From the IMG/VR virus record IMGVR_UViG_3300022562_000747, positions 62,001 to 126,000 of that record: a DNA stretch of 64,000 nt; one strand, written 5' to 3'. A program made the position numbers and the translations under genes. The DNA is from a virus. Of this stretch, positions 59,670 through 64,000 are shown piece after piece. Under the pieces are notes generated by a model. It saw only the letters and a list, made by a program, of their open reading frames with translations, made no database searches and had not been told where the DNA came from. Position 1 is the first letter of the stretch. Every line of letters begins with the position of its first letter.

Positions 59670-60056
59670 AAAGATTATCTTAAAACAAAATGTTGTTCAC
59701 TGGCAGAAGAAGCCAAAATTATTCGCAGACTTGAACGTTCCCGTATCAAAAAGGGACGGCGAGCCGCGTCATTAGGTAAAACCGAGGCGGCAAATTATCA
59801 CTATTCAGTCTTATTCGGATTGCGCGACCATCGCACTAGAGATGTGCGACAGGAATCTCGTCATTCGAATTTGGCGTATGGTTTTATAAAAGGTCGCGAA
59901 TATAATGAAATTGAACAGTCGGCTTTCAAACAACCAAATTGGAAACGTGTTCAAACATTAGTGGAAAAATATGGCGAGGGGGATAAAACAATCCTACTCG
60001 AAAATTTTGCTACGTGGAAAAACAAGGCTATCGTTTCATTCGAAAAGAAAGCCTAA
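59667..60056 (+). CDS. conserved phage hypothetical protein
   Basis: A 129-residue basic protein. EEAKIIRRLERSRIKKGRRA, then VRQESRHSNLAYGFIKGREY recur in unrelated tailed phages. Strong GGAG ribosome site, sequestered in the hairpin above. Function unknown. Confidence 0.7.
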   Translation: MKDYLKTKCCSLAEEAKIIRRLERSRIKKGRRAASLGKTEAANYHYSVLFGLRDHRTRDVRQESRHSNLAYGFIKGREYNEIEQSAFKQPNWKRVQTLVEKYGEGDKTILLENFATWKNKAIVSFEKKA

Positions 60057-60063
60057 AATAAAA

Positions 60064-60091
60064 ACAGGTCCGGGGTTTATTCCGGACCTGT
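60064..60091 (-). terminator. terminator for leftward transcription
   Basis: ACAGGTCCGG and CCGGACCTGT form a 10-bp stem with an 8-nt loop. Read leftward it is followed by TTTTTATTTT, so it ends the minus-strand unit, and it may also stop rightward transcription of 59667..60056. Confidence 0.8.
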
Positions 60092-60115
60092 ACTTTCACC
60101 CGCATTTAGACAATC

Positions 60116-60125
60116 AGGAGGTGAT
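60116..60125 (+). other. orphan perfect Shine-Dalgarno
   Basis: AGGAGGTGAT is complementary to the 16S 3' end over ten bases, but no good start follows. A GTG at 60138 opens 50 codons antisense to the HTH gene. On the minus strand it is an anti-Shine-Dalgarno in a 3' untranslated region. Confidence 0.4.
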
Positions 60126-60150
60126 ACAAAAACGCAGGTGAGGGGCGAGC

Positions 60151-60354
60151 TTAGGAAGCCATTCGGTAATAATTTACCCGATTGCCGTTCGAACCCCGCG
60201 TATTCAGGTAAATGGTATTACCCTCATTACGAAGATCACGAACTGCCGCCGAAACGCTATTCAAGCCGGTCTTACGCTGGCATTGCGTAACCGGATGGTT
60301 CTTACTATCGCTTAGAAGCCTGAATAGCTTGTCGATCTTAGTCAGCTTAGTCAT
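60151..60354 (-). CDS. small helix-turn-helix protein
   Basis: A 67-residue minus-strand protein. PVTQCQRKTGLNSVSAAVRD is a winged-helix or HTH recognition segment, followed by a hairpin (GNTIYLNTRGSNGNRVNYYR). AAGGAGAAA precedes its ATG. Driven by the promoter at 60413..60441. Probably a phage regulator. Confidence 0.7.
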   Translation of the reverse strand: MTKLTKIDKLFRLLSDSKNHPVTQCQRKTGLNSVSAAVRDLRNEGNTIYLNTRGSNGNRVNYYRMAS

Positions 60355-60412
60355 TATTAATTTCTCCTTGTTTTAAATTCGCCGCGAATAAAGATTCACA
60401 AGCCTATTGTCT

Positions 60413-60441
60413 ATAGTATCACACCTTGGGATCAGAGTCAA
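60413..60441 (-). promoter_or_regulatory. sigma70-type promoter for the HTH gene
   Basis: Minus-strand TTGACT (60441-60436), 17 bp, TACTAT (60418-60413), with extended-minus-10 TGA. It overlaps the 3' end of the upstream minus-strand gene. Confidence 0.75.
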
Positions 60442-60595
60442 GCGTTTTTTTCACGTCCCTTACATATATTTTCCACAAATTTTTATGGACATATTTATAA
60501 GGTCCCAATAATTGTTTTACGTTGACTAGGCGATAAGCTTCATCATCCGGACGGCGTAATATTTCACCGGTTTTTATATTTTGAATTGTTTTCAT
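60419..60595 (-). CDS. small hypothetical protein
   Basis: A 58-residue minus-strand protein starting directly after the stop of the upstream gene (60596). Reads MKTIQNIKTGEILRRPDDEA, then LLGPYKYVHKNLWKIYV. Its last codons lie in the promoter of the HTH gene. Not recognised. Confidence 0.55.
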   Translation of the reverse strand: MKTIQNIKTGEILRRPDDEAYRLVNVKQLLGPYKYVHKNLWKIYVRDVKKTLDSDPKV

Positions 60596-61045
60596 TTAGT
60601 TATCAAACCAAAATACAATGCGATAATTATCGAAAAATTTATCATCATTTTCATCATATTTTTCTACCCCGAAATAATAACTTTCGGGATATTTTTCTCT
60701 ATATCCATTTTCTTCGGCAAGTTGATATTCAGTTTCCAAGAATATTTTAGAAGCCTCTTTCAATGGCAACCATGAATGAGAATGACCATCCCCACCCCAT
60801 TGAGCAACCATTTCTTGGGTAGTTTCGGAAATATCAAGGGGAAGTCCACGCGCCGCAGGTCCGTTTCCTCTTACTCCTGCCAATGCAGCAAAACGTTCAT
60901 AATTCCGCCCTCTGGCTACGGGAGAATCCCAATCAAATTCGCCTTTTTTGGCATATAACCGATGATGACCAAGGAAGGTATCAATCCCCACCCATTTGCC
61001 GTCTTTTCGGCGTTTTTCTAAAACTAGATGAATATCGCAACTCAT
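60596..61045 (-). CDS. conserved phage hypothetical protein
   Basis: A 149-residue protein starting MSCDIHLVLEKRR, a start found in several unrelated phages. Later GNGPAARGLPLDISETTQEM and WGGDGHSHSWLPL. Gap of one base to the upstream minus-strand gene. Function unknown. Confidence 0.65.
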   Translation of the reverse strand: MSCDIHLVLEKRRKDGKWVGIDTFLGHHRLYAKKGEFDWDSPVARGRNYERFAALAGVRGNGPAARGLPLDISETTQEMVAQWGGDGHSHSWLPLKEASKIFLETEYQLAEENGYREKYPESYYFGVEKYDENDDKFFDNYRIVFWFDN

Positions 61046-61046
61046 T

Positions 61047-61235
61047 TTATCCCTCTACTGTCTCTATTGGTTGCCATGTAATCTCTCCCGTAGAACGATT
61101 CCAATATGCCTGTTCGAGAACTTTTTCATCAGGTATATAATTACCCGTAAGAGGATCAGTTGTCCAATGCCTAATAATTCGCCAACGCAAGGCAGTTGTT
61201 CTTTCTATAATAGCACTTTCTTCCGGTTTATTCAT
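61047..61235 (-). CDS. small hypothetical protein
   Basis: A 62-residue protein from ATG at 61235 (MNKPEESAIIERTTALRWRI). An ATG at 61247 adds four residues; neither has a clear ribosome site, so coupling to the overlapping upstream gene is likely. Ends EITWQPIETVEG. Not recognised. Confidence 0.5.
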   Translation of the reverse strand: MNKPEESAIIERTTALRWRIIRHWTTDPLTGNYIPDEKVLEQAYWNRSTGEITWQPIETVEG

Positions 61236-61821
61236 TACGATTTTCATATTCTTTTGCCCGTTCTTCAAGATCATCAATAGAACAATCGAAGATCATTTCT
61301 TCATTTTCAGGATTAGCGTTATCCCAAAAATTGGTAGAAAATGCTTTCACCCGCAATTCATTTTGATTGCCTTTATAAATTTCATAGCGATATTCGATAT
61401 CGCCCGGGGCTACATCATAAACCTCTTGACCCCTTCCGGAATGAAGCAAACGAACACCCCCACCCGATAAATCGGAATCCGGATAAGGATTTTCTAATTT
61501 TACAATTGCTTCACCAATATTTCCTCCGAAACGATTAGCGTTCGATTTTTTTAAATTTTCGGGTTTTCTTGTTTTCTCTATTCCCTCAATAAATTGATCA
61601 TCACACCACCAAGGTAATTTATTGGCAGTTATAAATGCAGCCGCAAATTCGTCCGCTTCATAACGGGGCAAATGCCATGCAAAGATTAGAGCTTGTTTTA
61701 TTGATTTTGCGGCTCTGGTGGGATAATTATCCGAATGTTTATAAACGTGGTAAGTGCGACCATCGCCCATACCCCATTCAGGATCGTTATCGATAAATGA
61801 ATAAACTCCGCGTGTGGACAT
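61228..61821 (-). CDS. conserved phage hypothetical protein
   Basis: A 197-residue protein from the ATG at 61821 behind AGGGG. MSTRGVYSFIDNDPEWG, then HVYKHSDNYPTRAAKSI, is a family seen in various phages. No catalytic motif. Acidic, with Trp and Tyr. Overlaps the next gene. Confidence 0.65.
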   Translation of the reverse strand: MSTRGVYSFIDNDPEWGMGDGRTYHVYKHSDNYPTRAAKSIKQALIFAWHLPRYEADEFAAAFITANKLPWWCDDQFIEGIEKTRKPENLKKSNANRFGGNIGEAIVKLENPYPDSDLSGGGVRLLHSGRGQEVYDVAPGDIEYRYEIYKGNQNELRVKAFSTNFWDNANPENEEMIFDCSIDDLEERAKEYENRNE

Positions 61822-61822
61822 T

Positions 61823-61897
61823 TCAACCCCTATACATATTGATTGCTGTTCCAATTAGAAAGCACAATGATCCAGCAATATAAAACCAATTTGCCAT
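61823..61897 (-). CDS. 24-residue small membrane protein
   Basis: MANWFYIAGSLCFLIGTAIN, then MYRG: one membrane helix. A good AGGAAG lies 6 nt before the ATG. It ends one base before the next minus-strand start, whose ribosome site lies within this frame. Confidence 0.5.
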   Translation of the reverse strand: MANWFYIAGSLCFLIGTAINMYRG

Positions 61898-61971
61898 AAT
61901 TCTTCCTGTGCCGAATCCAGTTTGTTATATCGGCTTTAGTGCACGGATTTACCCCACACCGCTGGAAATAA

Positions 61972-61999
61972 CGTCAGGTGTTTAGGAGGCGACCTGACG
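61972..61999. other. hairpin with AGGAGG in its loop
   Basis: CGTCAGGT and ACCTGACG form an 8-bp stem with a 12-nt loop that reads GTTTAGGAGGCG on the plus strand (CCTCCT on the minus strand). Leftward transcripts from 62045..62524 would carry it in their 3' region. It could be a weak terminator. Confidence 0.5.
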
Positions 62000-62044
62000 C
62001 GCCTATTTCGCGGACTGAGCTTAAGTGCCGACCACGCCTAACTT

Positions 62045-62524
62045 TTACGCTACTCCTGCCAGCTTTTGCTTCGCTGCCCGTAACTGGGCGCGAATATCAT
62101 CCATTGCCTTTTTCTTTTCAACAACCGGGGCGGTAGCCTTGACCGGCTTTACCTTTGGCTTGATTTCAACAATGACTTGCTTGACCGGCTTTTCTACCGT
62201 TTTCTTGGCTTTGTTCTTGCTGCCCTTGGGACGACCACGCTTCCTCGGAACCTTATTCAATTCCGCTTCAGCTTGGGCGATCTTGCCACGCAAAAACTCC
62301 ACCATTCCCGCTTGCGTAATGTGCTGCACCAAATGCTTCATGGCATCCAGCTTAGACATTACATGGGGAAGGTGGACAAACCGAAATTCGGTATGACCTT
62401 TGGTTGCAACTTGGAATAGCTGCAACTTTTCTGTCCGACCCGACACGTTCAACTTATACGTGCCATTGATGCAGGACACACCCGCGACCTTTATCTGTCG
62501 GGGCTTCTTTGTTTTATCGCTCAT
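62045..62524 (-). CDS. AT-hook DNA-binding protein
   Basis: A 159-residue basic protein. The AT-hook core RKRGRPKGSKNK lies near residues 94-105, followed by a Lys/Pro/Val-rich flexible tail and a helical end (DDIRAQLRAAKQKLAGV). The N-terminal half is a beta-rich domain (VSCINGTYKLNVSGRTEKLQ). It probably binds AT-rich DNA minor grooves and may act as a nucleoid or expression modulator. More GC-rich than its neighbours. Confidence 0.75.
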   Translation of the reverse strand: MSDKTKKPRQIKVAGVSCINGTYKLNVSGRTEKLQLFQVATKGHTEFRFVHLPHVMSKLDAMKHLVQHITQAGMVEFLRGKIAQAEAELNKVPRKRGRPKGSKNKAKKTVEKPVKQVIVEIKPKVKPVKATAPVVEKKKAMDDIRAQLRAAKQKLAGVA

Positions 62525-62566
62525 TATATAAAGTTTTCCTCATAGGTTGTAGTCACCATGGTTCTA

Positions 62567-62595
62567 AGTATGCCTGAAAACTGGTTCAAAGTCAA
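62567..62595 (-). promoter_or_regulatory. sigma70-type promoter for the AT-hook gene
   Basis: Minus-strand TTGACT (62595-62590), 17 bp, CATACT (62572-62567). Start near 62560, 36 bp before the ATG. Confidence 0.6.
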
Positions 62596-62753
62596 GTTTT
62601 TTATTTTTCAATGATATCAATGGGTTATAGAGCCATGCTTTTTTTGTAATAGAGCTATGCGTTTAGGACATACCAATCAGGGTTGTATTTGAAATAATTA
62701 TAAAATTTCTGATTATCCGGCTAACTCATTGATATCATTATGAAACAAAATTG

Positions 62754-62782
62754 TTGACTTAGGGGTGGGGCTATGGTAGGCT
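62754..62782 (+). promoter_or_regulatory. sigma70-type promoter, start codon 8 nt downstream
   Basis: TTGACT (62754-62759), 17 bp, TAGGCT (62777-62782), extended-minus-10 TGG. The ATG at 62791 follows the -10 by 8 nt, so the mRNA would be leaderless. The -10 is a weak match. Confidence 0.5.
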
Positions 62783-62790
62783 TTATTCAC

Positions 62791-62964
62791 ATGAAAATAA
62801 TGTCCTTCAATGAACGATTCACCCGCGCCTTTCTTACGGCGATTTTATATATGTTAGCTATACATTATATAGCTCCAAATAATGGATCATTCAATGCTGT
62901 AGTGCTTTATATAACTTTTATGTTTTTGAGCGCAATGCAATATTTCGAAGGGAAAGTGTCTTGA
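62791..62964 (+). CDS. small two-helix membrane protein
   Basis: A 57-residue protein from ATG 62791 (62773 lies in the promoter; 62800 is an alternative). Two membrane helices (RAFLTAILYMLAIHYIA and AVVLYITFMFLSAMQYF). No ribosome site, consistent with a leaderless mRNA. Coupled to the next gene. Confidence 0.6.
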   Translation: MKIMSFNERFTRAFLTAILYMLAIHYIAPNNGSFNAVVLYITFMFLSAMQYFEGKVS

Positions 62965-63167
62965 CTGAAACGCCAAAATTATGCACTACCTATGTCCGTC
63001 CCGCGCAAGCGAACAATTCATGGGAATATGGAATCGTCGCGCCGCTAGGTGATGGCAGGGAGCGATTTATTCCGCGCGGTTGGGCGAGCAAGGATATTGC
63101 TGATGCCCGCGCCGCCGATCTTGCGGCTACCGGCGATGAATATTTAGAAAGTCTAAAGAGGCTATAA
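62961..63167 (+). CDS. hypothetical protein
   Basis: A 68-residue protein starting with TTG in a TTGA overlap, behind GAAGGGAAAG. VRPAQANNSWEYGIVAPLGD, then RGWASKDIADARAADLA. Small soluble protein; not recognised. Confidence 0.55.
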   Translation: MTETPKLCTTYVRPAQANNSWEYGIVAPLGDGRERFIPRGWASKDIADARAADLAATGDEYLESLKRL

Positions 63168-63421
63168 TGACTCAAAAACCTGAATTGTTAGGATACATTG
63201 TGTCCGATACCCCGTATAACCGGGAATTTTTTCCATATCTAATTGGGCGCGGCTTTGCGGCTCCCCCGGGATATGAACAAATTTTGCCCTATCGGTCCAT
63301 CAAAACCGAAGGGTTTTATGCTATCCCCAAGGCGGTGGAACCGGAGAAATCCGATCCAATTTTAGAAACCATTGACCCATCTTGGGCTGACGATGGTTCC
63401 GATCCGGGAAAATCCGAATAA
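63167..63421 (+). CDS. hypothetical acidic protein
   Basis: An 84-residue protein coupled by TAATG. Residues 1-50 look folded (PELLGYIVSDTPYNREFFPY), the end is acidic and Pro/Ser-rich. Not recognised. Confidence 0.55.
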   Translation: MTQKPELLGYIVSDTPYNREFFPYLIGRGFAAPPGYEQILPYRSIKTEGFYAIPKAVEPEKSDPILETIDPSWADDGSDPGKSE

Positions 63422-63449
63422 CCCCTTGATTTTCCATCGTTCTTAGTTC

Positions 63450-63478
63450 TTGACTCGAACCCGAATCTATGGTAAAAT
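63450..63478 (+). promoter_or_regulatory. sigma70-type promoter, start codon 8 nt downstream
   Basis: TTGACT (63450-63455), 17 bp, TAAAAT (63473-63478), extended-minus-10 TGG. The ATG at 63487 follows the -10 by 8 nt, the same geometry as at 62782/62791. Confidence 0.72.
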
Positions 63479-63486
63479 TATAAACA

Positions 63487-63690
63487 ATGTCGAGATATTC
63501 TGACCGCTTCGAAGAAATCTATATGCCGATCCCGGCAGGCACAAAAGTCCGGGACCATCATGGCGACCTTGGCATTATTGTTCGCTGTCTTTCCCCTAAA
63601 AACACAAAATACACTGTTCGCTTCGAAGATGGCGATGCTATTCGATTTGTGGGCGATCTAACCGTTATATATGATAACGACAAATACTGA
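63487..63690 (+). CDS. small SH3-like or KOW-like protein
   Basis: A 67-residue protein. IPAGTKVRDHHGDLGIIVRC, then YTVRFEDGDAIRFVGDL, is a small beta-barrel pattern (SH3/KOW type). No ribosome site; likely translated from a leaderless mRNA. Overlaps the next gene by one base. Confidence 0.55.
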   Translation: MSRYSDRFEEIYMPIPAGTKVRDHHGDLGIIVRCLSPKNTKYTVRFEDGDAIRFVGDLTVIYDNDKY

Positions 63691-63935
63691 TGGAAACATT
63701 TATTTTCAAACGTTATCGAATTGTCCGCATTGATACAATGAACGGTAAACGGACATTTTTATGGTCATATGACCATGAAGATGATGCCAAAGCTTGTCTA
63801 AATGACTACCAAAACGATCCGGATAAATTATCGTTTCATAGCTATGAAATGGTAGATTCGGGGGTTCCATACGTTGAGATTGAATTGCTCGATATACCCC
63901 GATCCATCTTAGCTAAATTTGAGGAAAAGAAATGA
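63690..63935 (+). CDS. hypothetical protein
   Basis: An 81-residue protein coupled by one-base overlap. METFIFKRYRIVRIDTMNGK, then SYDHEDDAKACLNDYQNDPD. Small alpha/beta protein, not recognised. Confidence 0.55.
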   Translation: METFIFKRYRIVRIDTMNGKRTFLWSYDHEDDAKACLNDYQNDPDKLSFHSYEMVDSGVPYVEIELLDIPRSILAKFEEKK

Positions 63936-64000
63936 ACGTCGAACCTGTTGAAACAAAAACCGTTGGACTTTTTACCGTAAAGATATTTCCCGATTATGGA
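63932..64000 (+). CDS. partial gene at right edge
   Basis: ATG at 63932 overlaps the previous stop (ATGA). It reads MNVEPVETKTVGLFTVKIFP and continues past the window. No assignment possible. Confidence 0.55.
   Translation, partial: MNVEPVETKTVGLFTVKIFPDYG

Larger units (their letters stand above)
62525..62790. other. noncoding divergent control region
   Basis: A 266-bp gap between divergent genes. Contains two opposed promoters, a 13-bp inverted repeat (62610-62622 and 62727-62739, each with GATATC), and two 14-bp direct repeats (62625-62638 and 62647-62660, 12 of 14 identical) with starts 22 bp apart. Looks like a regulator-bound switch. Confidence 0.6.

Noticed and set aside
60180-60200. 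GTTCGAACC string resembling a T-loop
   Set aside because: It lies inside the HTH coding sequence and has no acceptor or anticodon arms.
60138-60290. 50-codon plus-strand frame behind a perfect Shine-Dalgarno
   Set aside because: The GTG is 12 nt from the Shine-Dalgarno, the product has no recognisable pattern and it is fully antisense to the HTH gene, which has its own promoter and ribosome site.
62025-62396. 123-codon plus-strand frame opposite the AT-hook gene
   Set aside because: Antisense shadow of a Lys/Arg-rich protein with no ribosome site. The minus-strand gene has a promoter and an AT-hook.
63450-63475. tRNA T-arm-like string GACTCGAACC on the plus strand
   Set aside because: No pairing arms around it. 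The bases are explained by a promoter spacer.

Overview
This window is about 64 kb of an AT-rich, tightly packed T4-like myovirus genome. The gene order is that of the T4 superfamily outside the enteric group, closest in layout to cyanophage-like T4 relatives: tail fibres, then 13-14-15-16-17-18-19-20-67-21-22-23, then a gp3-like gene, uvsY, uvsW, 55, 47, 46, 45, 44, 62 and regA. Host evidence is one gene: a secreted BA14K-family protein (42313..42618), a family known mainly from Rhizobiales and relatives, so an alphaproteobacterial host is inferred.

Layout. 1-15 kb: a DUF4815-type fibre/baseplate protein followed by a run of virion adaptor and fibre proteins, including the first collagen-like fibre (Gly-Tyr-Thr-Gly-Ser repeats) and a LamG-type protein. 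15.3-18.8 kb: a leftward two-gene glycosyltransferase/methyltransferase operon with its own consensus sigma70-type promoter. 18.9-24.4 kb: two more collagen-like fibres around a small unknown protein. 24.4-41.6 kb: neck, tail and head assembly cluster, closed by a strong terminator. 41.6-43.2 kb: a leftward alpha/beta hydrolase, the BA14K gene and a gp3-like tail gene. 43.4-59.6 kb: recombination, replication and late-sigma genes interleaved with small unknown proteins, homing endonucleases, peptide deformylase, a glycosyltransferase-like protein, a GNAT enzyme and an unusual tRNA. 59.7-64 kb: accessory early-type genes, many leftward.

Expression logic read from the sequence. Two promoter classes stand out. 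Structural genes are preceded by an 8-bp box ending TAAATA (perfect TATAAATA before genes 22 and 23), matching the T4 late promoter read by gp55, which is encoded here. Replication and accessory genes are preceded by TTGACA/TTGACT, exactly 17 bp, then a -10 box, often with an extended-minus-10 TGn. Twelve such sites were found, two inside coding sequence. Two of them place the start codon 8 nt after the -10 box, implying leaderless mRNAs.

How the parts may work together. Collagen-like Ser/Thr/Tyr-rich fibres flank a glycosyltransferase operon, suggesting fibre glycosylation or host-surface modification. The head cluster has extra proteins with repeated Leu-Asp-Glu sites that fit the gp21 protease consensus, and a protein with a capsid-targeting-like N-terminus, suggesting processed internal head proteins. 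All functions are assigned from motifs and synteny read by eye; no database search was run.
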